A stretch of DNA of 64,000 bases from JBGQOG01 sp052113705 (GCF_052113705.1 NZ_JBGQOG010000006.1:124001-188000); one strand, 5' to 3'. Positions 52,977 through 61,411 are shown, counted from the first letter of the stretch. The notes: generated from the letters alone by a model not told the origin. Numbers and translations are program-made.

Positions 52977-53204
52977 TTAACTTCCGTCGTTCTTCTTGCC
53001 TGCGACCCGATGCCGGGCCCGGTTCTTGCTTGCCTTCACCCCCGCGAACCAGGTCAGAAAAGACCCGATCAGCCCGCAGGCCGTGATCGCGAGGAACAGC
53101 GCCAACAGGAAACTTGCCCCCGCGCCGTAGACCACCGCCAGCACCAGCACCGCCACCGCCCCTGCGATGATCCAACTTTGCTGACGTTCCGCCCCGCTTA
53201 TCAT
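52977..53204 (-). CDS. Small two-helix membrane protein between nuoE and nuoF
   Basis: A 75-residue protein: start MISGAERQQSWIIAGAVAVL, two closely spaced TM helices (about 11-30 and 32-52) and a basic tail (KASKNRARHRVAGKKNDGS). ATG 53204 follows GTGGGA and lies 29 bp after the nuoE stop. Unrecognised family; it pairs with the neighbouring 77-residue protein in size and topology. Confidence 0.72.
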   Translation of the reverse strand: MISGAERQQSWIIAGAVAVLVLAVVYGAGASFLLALFLAITACGLIGSFLTWFAGVKASKNRARHRVAGKKNDGS

Positions 53205-53233
53205 TCCCACGACCTCATGCTTGGCCCGCAGGC

Positions 53234-54388
53234 TCACTCTGCGTCGTAGATACCGTCTTTTTTCGCACGAGCCGAGAATTCCGTCTCGGCACCGTTGGCC
53301 AATTGCTGCGCCTGCCCGACCCAATTGTCGCGGCTGGCCCGGCCCTTGAAGCCTTCGAGGTTCTGATCCACCCAGGCCAGTTCCGCCTCCGACCAGGCCG
53401 CAACCTGATCGTAGTGGTAAAAGCCCATGCTGTTCAGCAATGCTTCCAGTTTCGGACCGACGCCTTTGATCAGCTTCAGATTGTCCGCGCCCGTGTCGCG
53501 CGCTGCCAAAAGCGAGACCGGCTTTTCCGCCATGACCGCGGGCATAACACCTTCGGGCTCGGCCACCGACGCCACCGGCGCCTCTTGCACGGTCACGCCC
53601 GTCGGGCTGACAGGCACGCCCGCCGCCGGTTTCGGCTCGGTCACCATCGGGGCATCGACATCGCCCTGACCGTGGTTCATTCCCTGTTGCCAGGGCGCAC
53701 GCAGCGGCACTTCGGTGCCATCAATCCGTTTGATCCCGTCACCGATGCTTTGCGCCGCCGCGACCGAAGCGTTGTTTTGCGCCCGACCCTCAACCCACTG
53801 GGTGAGCGAGGTGGCGCCGTTCGCCGGTTCCGACGAGAAACGGCCGATTTCGCTGCCCGGACGCGGAATATAGCCGTTCGCCATATCGTTGATCAGCGCG
53901 GTCAGACCAGCCTGCGTCAGGTCTTCGTAGTAATCTTTGCCGATCTGCGCCATCGGCGCATTGGCGCAGGCGCCCAGACACTCAACCTCTTCCCACGAAA
54001 ACTTGCCATCGGCCGAGATTTCATGCGGGTTGGCAGCGATCTTTTCCTTGCAGACCTTCATCAGGTCTTCGGCACCGCAGATCATGCAGGACGTGGTCCC
54101 GCAGATCTGGATATGCGCCACCGAGCCGACCGGCTGCAGCTGGAACATGAAGTAGAAGGTCGCCACTTCCAGCGCGCGGATATAGGGCATGCCCAGCATA
54201 TTCGCGACATATTCAAGCGCGGGCCGCGACAGCCAGCCCTCTTGTTCCTGGGCGCGCCACAACAGCGGAATGATCCCCGAAGCCTGACGGCCCTCGGGAT
54301 ATTTCGTCAATTGCGCCTCGGCCCAGGCCTGGTTGGCGGGGGTGAAGGCAAAGCTCTCGGGTTGAACCGGATGAAGGCGGCGAAGCAT
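53234..54388 (-). CDS. nuoE: NADH-quinone oxidoreductase subunit E with long C-terminal extension
   Basis: Residues 1-170 are the thioredoxin-like [2Fe-2S] subunit (N1a), with CGTTSCMICGAE and CLGACANAPMAQIG. The remaining ~210 residues are absent from E. coli NuoE: a Pro/Ala/Val-rich linker (about 190-310), then a helix-hairpin-helix-like module with LIKGVGPKLEALLNSMGF (about 318-335) and a helical end. The start overlaps the nuoD stop by 1 nt. Confidence 0.96.
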   Translation of the reverse strand: MLRRLHPVQPESFAFTPANQAWAEAQLTKYPEGRQASGIIPLLWRAQEQEGWLSRPALEYVANMLGMPYIRALEVATFYFMFQLQPVGSVAHIQICGTTSCMICGAEDLMKVCKEKIAANPHEISADGKFSWEEVECLGACANAPMAQIGKDYYEDLTQAGLTALINDMANGYIPRPGSEIGRFSSEPANGATSLTQWVEGRAQNNASVAAAQSIGDGIKRIDGTEVPLRAPWQQGMNHGQGDVDAPMVTEPKPAAGVPVSPTGVTVQEAPVASVAEPEGVMPAVMAEKPVSLLAARDTGADNLKLIKGVGPKLEALLNSMGFYHYDQVAAWSEAELAWVDQNLEGFKGRASRDNWVGQAQQLANGAETEFSARAKKDGIYDAE

Positions 54389-55596
54389 TAGCGGTCGATC
54401 TCCCCGAACACCACGTCCATCGTGCCGATGATGGCCGCGACGTCGGCCAGCTGGTGGCCTTTGGCAATGTAATCCATGGATTGCAGATGCAGGAAACCGG
54501 GGGCCCGGATCTTGCTGCGGTACGGTTTGTTGGTGCCATCGGCGACCAGATAGACGCCAAACTCACCCTTCGGCGCCTCCACCGCGGCATAAACCTCGCC
54601 CGCGGGGACGTGGAAACCTTCGGTGTAAAGCTTGAAGTGGTGGATCAGGCTTTCCATGTTCCGTTTCATGTCACCGCGTTTGGGCGGGGTGATCTTGCCA
54701 CGGGCCAGAACATCGCCCTTTTCCACCTTCAGCTTGGCCACAGCCTGACGGATGATGCTGGTCGACTGGCGCATCTCTTCCATCCGGCAGAGATAGCGGT
54801 CGAAACAATCGCCGTTCTTGCCGACCGGAATGTCAAACTCGAACTCATTGTAGCATTCATAGGGCTGCGAGCGGCGCAAATCCCAGGCGAGGCCCGAACC
54901 GCGCACCATGATGCCGGAATAGCCCCATTTCAGAATGTCATCCTCGGTCACGATGCCGATGTCGGCGTTGCGCTGTTTGAAGATCCGGTTGTCCGACAAG
55001 AGGCCGTCGATGTCATCGAGCACGCGCGGGAATTCCACCGCCCATTGGTCGATGTCTTCCAAAAGGCCCTCGGGCAGGTCCATATGCACGCCACCCGGGC
55101 GGAAATAGGCTGCGTGCAGACGCGCGCCCGAGGCGCGCTCATAAAAGCCCATCAGCTTTTCACGCTCTTCAAAGCCCCAGAGCGGCGGCGTCAGCGCGCC
55201 CACGTCCATCGCCTGCGTGGTGACGTTGAGGATGTGGTTCAGAATCCGGCCGATTTCCGAATAGAGCACCCGGATCAGGCTGGCGCGGCGCGGCACCACG
55301 GTGCCGGTCAGCTTTTCGATGGCCAGACACCAGGCATGTTCCTGGTTCATCGGCGCAACATAGTCGAGCCGGTCGAAATAGGGCAGGTTCTGCAGATAGG
55401 TGCGGCTTTCCATCAGCTTTTCGGTGCCGCGGTGCAGCAGGCCGATATGGGGATCGCAGCGCTCCACGATCTCGCCATCCAGCTCCAGCACCAGACGCAG
55501 CACGCCGTGTGCCGCGGGGTGCTGAGGCCCGAAGTTGATGTTGAAATTGCGGATCTTCTGTTCGCCCGTCAGAACGTCGTCAAAGCTGCCGTCCAT
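54388..55596 (-). CDS. nuoD: NADH-quinone oxidoreductase subunit D
   Basis: The 49-kDa subunit of 402 residues, which forms the quinone pocket with NuoB. It has NFGPQHPAAHGVLRLVLELD, DYVAPMNQEHAWCLAIEKL, and the C-terminal DVVFGEIDR end. 51 bp after nuoC. Confidence 0.98.
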   Translation of the reverse strand: MDGSFDDVLTGEQKIRNFNINFGPQHPAAHGVLRLVLELDGEIVERCDPHIGLLHRGTEKLMESRTYLQNLPYFDRLDYVAPMNQEHAWCLAIEKLTGTVVPRRASLIRVLYSEIGRILNHILNVTTQAMDVGALTPPLWGFEEREKLMGFYERASGARLHAAYFRPGGVHMDLPEGLLEDIDQWAVEFPRVLDDIDGLLSDNRIFKQRNADIGIVTEDDILKWGYSGIMVRGSGLAWDLRRSQPYECYNEFEFDIPVGKNGDCFDRYLCRMEEMRQSTSIIRQAVAKLKVEKGDVLARGKITPPKRGDMKRNMESLIHHFKLYTEGFHVPAGEVYAAVEAPKGEFGVYLVADGTNKPYRSKIRAPGFLHLQSMDYIAKGHQLADVAAIIGTMDVVFGEIDR

Positions 55597-55647
55597 AGTC
55601 TCACCTTTTTCCTTGCGGTCAGGGCCGGGATCAACCGGCCCCGGGGC

Positions 55648-56247
55648 TCAGGCCTGCTTTTCGTCGCCGGGAAGCACGTATTGCGCGCCTTCCCAGGGGG
55701 ACATGAAATCGAATTGGCGGTATTCCTGCACCAGCTGGACCGGCTCATAGACAACGCGCTTTTGCACGTCATCATAGCGCACTTCCACATAACCGGTGGT
55801 CGGGAAATCCTTGCGCAGCGGAAAGCCCCGGAAGCCGTAATCCGTGAGGATGCGGCGCAGGTCGGGGTGACCCGAGAACAGGATGCCGAACATGTCGAAG
55901 ACTTCGCGCTCAAACCAATCCGCGGAGGGATGCACCGAGGTGATCGAGGGCATGAAATCTTCTTCGCGGATCGCCGCTTTCACGCGGATCCGCTGGTTTT
56001 GGTACATCGACAGGAAATGATAGACCACGTCGAACCGCGCGGGGCGCTGCGGCCAGTCGATCGCGGTGATGTCCACCAGCGAGGAAAAGCGGCAGGTCGC
56101 ATCCGTGCGCAAAAACTCGGCAAATTCGACGATCGCCGTGGGCGTGATGGTCACCGTCAGCTCGCCAAAGGCGACCTCGGTGGCCAGTACCGCGTCGGGA
56201 CGTTTCATCTCGATATGCGCGGCCAGTTCCAGAAGGGCTTGGGTCAT
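55648..56247 (-). CDS. nuoC: NADH-quinone oxidoreductase subunit C
   Basis: The 30-kDa subunit, 199 residues, separate from NuoD (unlike the fused E. coli form). It has the family signature EREVFDMFGILFSGHPDLRR and GFPLRKDFPTTGYVEVRYD. ATG 56247 (MTQALLELAAHI) follows GGGAGATG and lies 13 bp after nuoB. Confidence 0.97.
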   Translation of the reverse strand: MTQALLELAAHIEMKRPDAVLATEVAFGELTVTITPTAIVEFAEFLRTDATCRFSSLVDITAIDWPQRPARFDVVYHFLSMYQNQRIRVKAAIREEDFMPSITSVHPSADWFEREVFDMFGILFSGHPDLRRILTDYGFRGFPLRKDFPTTGYVEVRYDDVQKRVVYEPVQLVQEYRQFDFMSPWEGAQYVLPGDEKQA

Positions 56248-56260
56248 GCTCGCATCTCCC

Positions 56261-56794
56261 TCAGCGAACCAGCGTGCCGGTGCGGCGGATTTTGCGCTGC
56301 AACTGCAAGATGCCGTAGAGCAGGGCTTCGGCGGTCGGCGGGCAGCCCGGAACATAGATGTCCACCGGGATCACCCGGTCACAGCCGCGCACCACGGAAT
56401 AGCTGTAGTGGTAATAGCCGCCGCCATTGGCGCAGGAGCCCATCGAGATCACATAGCGCGGCTCGGGCATCTGGTCATAGACCTTGCGCAGCGCCGGGGC
56501 CATCTTGTTGGTCAGCGTGCCTGCGACGATCATCAGGTCAGACTGGCGCGGGGAGGCGCGCGGCGCGGTGCCGAAACGCTCAACATCATAGCGCGGCATG
56601 GCGACGTGGATCATCTCAACGGCGCAGCAGGCCAGACCAAAGGTCATCCAGTGCAGCGAGCCGTTGCGCGCCCAGTTGATGATATCCTCGGTCGAGGTGA
56701 GCAAAAAGCCCTTGTCCTGCAGTTCGGCGTTCAGGGCCTGCGTGGCCACTTCACGGTCCGCGCCTGCGGTATTGGCTCCGGTCATCACGCCCAT
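56261..56794 (-). CDS. nuoB: NADH-quinone oxidoreductase subunit B
   Basis: A 177-residue subunit carrying terminal cluster N2: adjacent Cys pair in LACCAVEM, then SMGSCANGGGYYHYSYSVV and VPGCPPTAEALLYGI. ATG 56794 (MGVMTGANTAG) has AAAGGGGC at proper spacing and overlaps nuoA by 10 nt; ATG 56785 is a less likely alternative. Confidence 0.97.
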   Translation of the reverse strand: MGVMTGANTAGADREVATQALNAELQDKGFLLTSTEDIINWARNGSLHWMTFGLACCAVEMIHVAMPRYDVERFGTAPRASPRQSDLMIVAGTLTNKMAPALRKVYDQMPEPRYVISMGSCANGGGYYHYSYSVVRGCDRVIPVDIYVPGCPPTAEALLYGILQLQRKIRRTGTLVR

Positions 56795-57150
56795 TCCAGC
56801 GCCCCTTTCTTCCATTCATAGGCAAAGCCCACGGTCAGCACGCCCAGGAACACCATCATGGACCAGAAGGCGACCATGCTGATCGAGCCGAAGGCCACGG
56901 CCCAGGGGAACAGGAAGGCGACCTCGAGGTCGAAGATGATGAAGAGGATGGAGACGAGGTAGAAACGCACGTCGAATTTCATCCGGGCGTCGTCGAATGC
57001 GTTGAAGCCGCATTCATAGGCCGACACTTTTTCCGGGTCCGGATTCCGCACCGCGACAATCACCGCGGCGAGGATCAGGATAAGACCCAGGGCAATGGCC
57101 ATCGCAAGAAAAATGAGGATGGGAAGGTATTCTCTCAGCAGTGTGTCCAC
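56785..57150 (-). CDS. nuoA: NADH-quinone oxidoreductase subunit A
   Basis: A 121-residue, three-helix membrane subunit. It has YECGFNAFDDARMKFDVRFY, with the conserved Cys-bearing loop, and LFIIFDLEVAFLFPWAV. First gene of the operon, preceded by a structured leader. Confidence 0.97.
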   Translation of the reverse strand: MDTLLREYLPILIFLAMAIALGLILILAAVIVAVRNPDPEKVSAYECGFNAFDDARMKFDVRFYLVSILFIIFDLEVAFLFPWAVAFGSISMVAFWSMMVFLGVLTVGFAYEWKKGALEWA

Positions 57151-57195
57151 TGGTGGCTCCCTCGGTTCGCGGCGTTGCGCGCAGGTTCTGGCTAT

Positions 57196-57214
57196 TTGGG
57201 GGTTTACTCCCCAA
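57196..57214. promoter_or_regulatory. Hairpin in the nuo leader
   Basis: Perfect TTGGGG (57196-57201) / CCCCAA (57209-57214) inverted repeat with a 7-nt loop, 46 bp ahead of the nuoA start. It may be an operator or a leader stem. Confidence 0.45.
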
Positions 57215-57301
57215 GGTTTGCCGGGTCAACCGAACCCAGCACGGATTTTGGTGCTTTGAGAGAGGTTTGCTCTGTGCATCTGCGCGGGAACTGCGGCTTT
57301 T

Positions 57302-57331
57302 TTAACCAATGCCGCCTGCCGCCTTAACCAA
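57302..57331. promoter_or_regulatory. TTAACCAA direct repeat upstream of nuoA
   Basis: Two exact TTAACCAA octamers at 57302-57309 and 57324-57331, 22 bp centre to centre (two helical turns), about 150 bp ahead of nuoA. They read TTGGTTAA on the operon's strand. The spacing suits a dimeric regulator or part of the promoter. Confidence 0.4.
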
Positions 57332-58213
57332 ATCGCCGCGCCGGATGATTCCCCCGCACCGGCAAAAGCGCGGTCAGATGCTGCAAATGCAGCATCGGCG
57401 CCCGCGGCGGCACCGGGACAGCGGCGGGCGGCGGGACTGAGTCTCTCCCCTCCCGACCTCTGGCGGCCCGGGGCGCACCCGCGCGCCGCTGCCGCGACGG
57501 CAAGAAGCGCCAAGGCCCGCCTCCCGGGGTTGGACGGGCAGCGCCCTGCCGCCCCTGCGCCGCCCTCCCCTCACCCCTGCCCCTGAAGCCCTGCCATGCC
57601 CCGCCTGAGCTGCCAGCACCGCCCGGGCCGCAAGCGAATTCCACAGGCGCGGTCACATGCCACCGCGCAGCCGCCTGCGTGTCAGGTCACCAACGCGGCC
57701 GAGCGTCCGTGCTGGGCGCCGACCAGCGCGCGGCGTGTCCGCCAGCGCGCCCTTCGCGGGCGGAGGCATGGCGGCCTGCCGGGGCAGCTTTTGCCCATCG
57801 AATGCCGCGCAACGTCGCCTCTTCTTCGCGCATTTTCTGAAGCGTGCCAGTGGGTCCTGCCGCATCCTTCCGCCCGAAGTGCCCGGCGCGCCCGGCCCAA
57901 ACCGGATCCTGAGCGCGGTTTGCGGCGCGGGCCTCGCCTCCGGACCTCCAGCCGGGCACCGGAGGCTGACCGCTCCACAGCCACGTCAGGTCATTGCCAT
58001 TAACTTCCGTGATCCGCAGCAGGTCATTCGCCTCCATGATCTTCCGAACTTCGGGCACAGGACGGTCAACGCGTTCCAATGCATCTGCATGGCCTGCGAC
58101 ATCGCGGCCATGCCCCCCCCTCGCTGTCAAACGCGACGATATTGACGAAGTCCGTGCTGCCATCGGGGGCGCCCGCATCGCCGTCATCGGGGGCAGCAGA
58201 GATCCGAAGGGCC
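57332..58213. other. No intact gene; start of decay zone
   Basis: About 880 bp of GC-rich sequence with overlapping short frames on both strands and no recognisable domain. On the minus strand near 58200-58130 there is a short stretch reading STDFVNIVAFDSEGG that could be a coding relic, but I cannot name it and it is soon frameshifted. Confidence 0.5.
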
Positions 58214-58812
58214 TCAAGGACAAAAGGAAAGGCGCGCGGCTTGGGGACGTCCTTTCCTGACAGCAGTCAGGAGGCGGCCGGGGTCGCTTTGGGCCACAAA
58301 CGCCGTGCCCCACCGGCAGAACCGCTCGGAAGTCGCCGTGCTGTGCGCCCGTTTCTGCTCGTGGCTGAGAACGCCTCTGGCATCAAGGCCTGTGGCGAGA
58401 TTGGTGATGGCGGAGGCCGCGACGACCTTCATGCCGCAAGGAACGGCGGCGATGGTTTCCGGCACCGCCGACATTGCCACCGCATCGCCCCCCGTATCCT
58501 GAAGGCGCGGATGTCCGCAGACATTTCAAAATTCGGACCCGTGGACCGGAAACTGTCCCCTTTTCGCAGATCAATGCCCCCGGAAGCCGCAATCTCCTGC
58601 AGTTTGGTGCGCACATCGCGGTCACAGGCATTGGACAGGATCAATGTTCCCACGCCCAAAGCGCGCATCTCTCGGATCAAAAGTACCCGTGCCGGGAACG
58701 GGTCATGGCGGTGCAACCGGCCCTGCATGCGGAGGACATCCTGCCCTCTCAACCGCCCGATGACGCGCCGTCCGGAACGGCTGGCCACGGTGGCGTGCGG
58801 AATATCCGTGAA
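58214..58812 (-). pseudogene. Purine nucleoside phosphorylase relic
   Basis: On the minus strand one frame reads FTDIPHATVASRSGRRVIGR, then QDVLRMQGRLH and MRALGVGTLILSNA, all matching the first half of PNP. The sequence then jumps to CDRDVRTKLQEIAASGGIDL and STGPNFEMSADIRAFR, so about 60 codons are missing after the NA. At a run of six G (58488-58493) the frame shifts and continues as GGDAVAMSAVPETIAAVPCG and AASAITNLATGLD, the PNP C-terminal motif. The N-terminus is also gone. Internal deletion plus frameshift means it is not functional. Confidence 0.85.
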
Positions 58813-59400
58813 CTGCGGGATATGTGGTGGCAGGAAGCTGAGGCCAATGGTGTGATGCCCCTCGACGACGGCTCCCTTGCTGACATTATCCTCCTCCGCC
58901 AGCCTACCGGTCTGATGTCCGGCCGCAACCTGACCCTGTATCCCGGTCAGGGCCATGAGCCACTCTCCGGCATGATTGCCGCAGGTGAGCGCTCCATGGG
59001 ACTCGTGGCGCATCTGTCCGCGCCGTGGCAGGGCGACAGCGGCAGGCCGGTCGCGTCGGGCAACAGCTTGGGCGGCGATACGCCTTGCATTCAGAACGAC
59101 GGGTTGAGCTGTGCGCATGTGCCTATGGGCGACTGCGTGACGGTTGTGGTGCCACCTCCCAAAGGGGCGGCGAGCGTGGCAATGACCCCGCAGGTCAGCG
59201 CGAAAAGCGCCGCCAAGCTGCGCCTGTTCGCTGATCGCGGCGCATTTGCCCAAGGCAACATCCCGTCTCAGCCCGCCATTTGCCGTTCCGGGGGCTGGAT
59301 GCCGGACGCGATGCGGGTCTGCCGGTGTCACCCGCCTGTGCCGCGCCTGATGCCTGCCCGGAGGACCACCAAACATGTCGTGCGACGCTTCTTTGACCCG
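58801..59400 (+). pseudogene. Arylsulfatase 3' relic
   Basis: The plus-strand frame contains ELRDMWWQEAEANGVMPLDD (from about 58807), the typical arylsulfatase segment after the catalytic domain, then GRNLTLYPGQ and a degraded C-terminal jelly-roll with KLRLFADRGAFAQGNIP. The whole catalytic N-terminus, including the Cys/Ser that becomes formylglycine, is absent. It abuts the PNP relic head to head, with an overlap of about 12 bp at 58801-58812. Match to the family is by motif memory. Confidence 0.6.
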
Positions 59401-59885
59401 GTGAATGCTCGCGAACTGGCGCCCGCCGCGGAATAGGCAGGCCCCGCCGCTTTCCGGCCGCCCGGACCGCTGAAGACAGACAGACGAAATGACCGCCCAG
59501 CCGCGCCCTCCACAGCCCGAGATGGCGCCGCTCCCGGCCGCAAGCCGAGAGGACAAGGAAGCAGCCGTCCCGCATGCGGCAGGCGGCTCCGTCAGCGGCA
59601 CCTGCGGGAACTGCGTTCACAGCATGGCAGACAGGCTTTGTGCGAGGAGAGGCTTGCGCAATCAGGCGGGCTGGATTGGCTGGAGCCTACGATCACCGGC
59701 TCCACGGGGCAAAGCTGCCATGGTTTCTGAAAGCGCAGGACTTGGGTCAGCCGCCTGACACGAAAGCCGGTTTTGCGGGGCGGCTGCCATCGGGGCGCGG
59801 CCAGAGGGGCGTTTCGGGCGGGGCGCTTGTGGTGGAGCACCTCCGCTGGGGCGCGGCGGTTCGCCGCAGCCCGTGCCGCGATTAA
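59401..59885. other. No supportable gene
   Basis: Short overlapping frames of odd composition in both directions, no ribosome-binding sites and no recognised motifs. It extends the decay zone up to the FNR box. Confidence 0.5.
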
Positions 59886-59899
59886 TTGATCCAAATCAA
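59886..59899. promoter_or_regulatory. FNR/FnrL binding site upstream of ompW
   Basis: TTGATCCAAATCAA is a perfect match to the FNR consensus TTGAT-N4-ATCAA, centred at 59892.5, 64 nt before the ompW start. An activating site at -41.5 would put transcription start near 59934. Confidence 0.75.
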
Positions 59900-59956
59900 A
59901 GTTTTGCTCCGCCATCGGGCGCAGGTTCCGCCGCAATAAAAGCAGAGGGACTTCCC

Positions 59957-60580
59957 ATGAAACACAGCATTCTCACCCTGTCACTTCTGGCCGCCAGCGC
60001 CGGAATCGCCGCCCCCGCCGCCGCGCAATCGGCGGGCGACATCACGCTGGGCTTTGGCTTTCATCAGGTCATGCCGAAATCCGACAACGGGGCGCTCGTC
60101 GGTGGCACGCTGCCGGTGAGCGTCGGCAATTCGGCCCGCCCCACCTTCACCGCCGAATATTTCATCCGCGACAATCTGGGGATCGAACTGCTGGCGGCGC
60201 TGCCGTTCAAGCATTCGGTGAACATCGACGGCCTGGGCCAGGTCGGCACGGTCAAGCACCTGCCGCCGGTGATCTCGCTGCAATATCACTTCCAGACCGG
60301 CAGCGCCTTCAGCCCCTTTATCGGCGCGGGCCTGAACTACACGGCTTTCTTCAGCGAAAAGACCTCGGGCGCGCTGGCGGGCAGCAAGCTGGAGCTGAAA
60401 GACAGCTGGGGCCTCGCGCTGCATGCGGGCTTTGACTACAAGGTCTCGGATCATGGCGCGCTGCGCACCGATCTGCGCTGGATGGACATCGACACCAGCG
60501 TCAAGCTGGATGGCGCCAAGATCGGCACCGTCAACATCGACCCGGTCGTGGCGGGCGTCTCCTACGTCTACCGGTTCTGA
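59957..60580 (+). CDS. ompW: OmpW-family outer-membrane protein
   Basis: A 207-residue beta-barrel precursor with a signal peptide (about 1-23, ending PAAAQ). It has a GDITLGFGFHQVMPK first strand, RPTFTAEYFIRDNLGIELLA, PFIGAGLNYTAFF and the terminal aromatic GVSYVYRF expected for BAM recognition. OmpW barrels have eight strands and a hydrophobic channel for small apolar molecules. AGAGGGA ribosome-binding site. The upstream FNR box implies oxygen-limited expression, as known for enterobacterial ompW. Confidence 0.9.
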   Translation: MKHSILTLSLLAASAGIAAPAAAQSAGDITLGFGFHQVMPKSDNGALVGGTLPVSVGNSARPTFTAEYFIRDNLGIELLAALPFKHSVNIDGLGQVGTVKHLPPVISLQYHFQTGSAFSPFIGAGLNYTAFFSEKTSGALAGSKLELKDSWGLALHAGFDYKVSDHGALRTDLRWMDIDTSVKLDGAKIGTVNIDPVVAGVSYVYRF

Positions 60581-60592
60581 GCGATACCGGCG

Positions 60593-60639
60593 GGATGAAA
60601 CGAGATGCGGCGGGCCTCCGGGTCCGCCGTTTTCATCCG
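60593..60639 (+). terminator. Terminator of ompW
   Basis: Outer arm GGATGAAA (60593-60600) / TTTCATCC (60631-60638) enclosing an inner GGCGG...CCGCC hairpin, 13 bp after the stop. Confidence 0.75.
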
Positions 60640-60769
60640 TTTTGCACTTTTCGGGCGGCGCGGGCCGGAACCGGCATGGCTCTGATCGGTTGGTTTTGCG
60701 GCAAAGCGGGGTGACGGCACCGCCCGCCCCCGGCAAGATGGCGCCAAATCAGCAGCAAGGGATCACAGG

Positions 60770-61402
60770 ATGCGCATCGACTTCACAAGAGCCCGCCCGG
60801 CATCCGCCGCGCTGACAGGCGGCCCTGGACAAAGCGGCAGTGCCGCTGCGCCGGAGATGGCCCGCACATGGTCCATCGCGGGCGCATGGTCCACCGCGGG
60901 CGCAAGGTTCGTCGCGGGCGCAGCGCTGTCGGCATGCCGGGCGGTTTCGGCATGCACCGCTCTTGCGGTCAGCGCCGCGGCACTCTTGTCGACCGCTGCG
61001 GCGGCAGATGAGGTGGGCCGGGTCGGCGTGGATTGGGTGGGCAATGACATTGTCATCGAGGCGATCCCCGACCCCAAGGTGGCGGGCGTGACCTGCCATG
61101 TCGCCTATTTCGACCGCTCGCTCATCGACCGGCTGAGCAAGGGCAACTGGTTTGAGGATCCCTCGAACGGCTCCATCGCCTGCCGGCAGACCGGGCCGAT
61201 CACATTGGGCGATATTGCCAAGGGGCCGAAGGGGGAAAAGGTTTTCTCGGAAAGCCGCTCGCTGGTGTTCAAATCGCTGCGGGTGACGCGGATCTATGAC
61301 GCGGAACATCAGGTGCTGATCTACCTGACCCATGCCAATGAGCTGACCGATGGGTCGGCGAAGATGGCAATCTCGACGGTGCCCCTCTACGGGTCGGAGT
61401 GA
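60770..61402 (+). CDS. creA: CreA-family periplasmic protein with extended N-terminus
   Basis: A 210-residue protein. The CreA domain (about 82-210) has VGNDIVIEAIPDPKVAGVTC, DPSNGSIACRQTGPI and KSLRVTRIYDAEHQVLIYL. A hydrophobic, Ala-rich export signal lies at about 48-78 (cleavage likely near AAAADEVG), preceded by an unusual 45-residue leader containing an 18-bp tandem repeat. ATG 60770 has an AGGGATCACAGG context; ATG 60857 is an alternative giving a shorter signal. CreA's biochemical role is not established. Confidence 0.85.
   Translation: MRIDFTRARPASAALTGGPGQSGSAAAPEMARTWSIAGAWSTAGARFVAGAALSACRAVSACTALAVSAAALLSTAAAADEVGRVGVDWVGNDIVIEAIPDPKVAGVTCHVAYFDRSLIDRLSKGNWFEDPSNGSIACRQTGPITLGDIAKGPKGEKVFSESRSLVFKSLRVTRIYDAEHQVLIYLTHANELTDGSAKMAISTVPLYGSE
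60863..60923 (+). repeat. 18-bp tandem repeat in the creA leader
   Basis: Units CGCGGGCGCATGGTCCAC (60877-60894) and CGCGGGCGCAAGGTTCGT (60895-60912) with partial copies on each side; in frame they give AGAWST-AGARFV-AGA. Confidence 0.75.
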
Positions 61403-61411
61403 GGGCGGGAC

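Noticed and set aside
57653..58313. Overlapping 100-200 codon frames on both strands in the decay zone
   Set aside because: No domain, no ribosome-binding site, strong Arg/Pro/Ala bias. Only the neighbouring PNP and sulfatase relics can be supported.
58429..59601. A 390-codon minus-strand gene across the sulfatase relic
   Set aside because: Only its last ~110 codons resemble a protein family (PNP); the rest is antisense to the sulfatase fragment.
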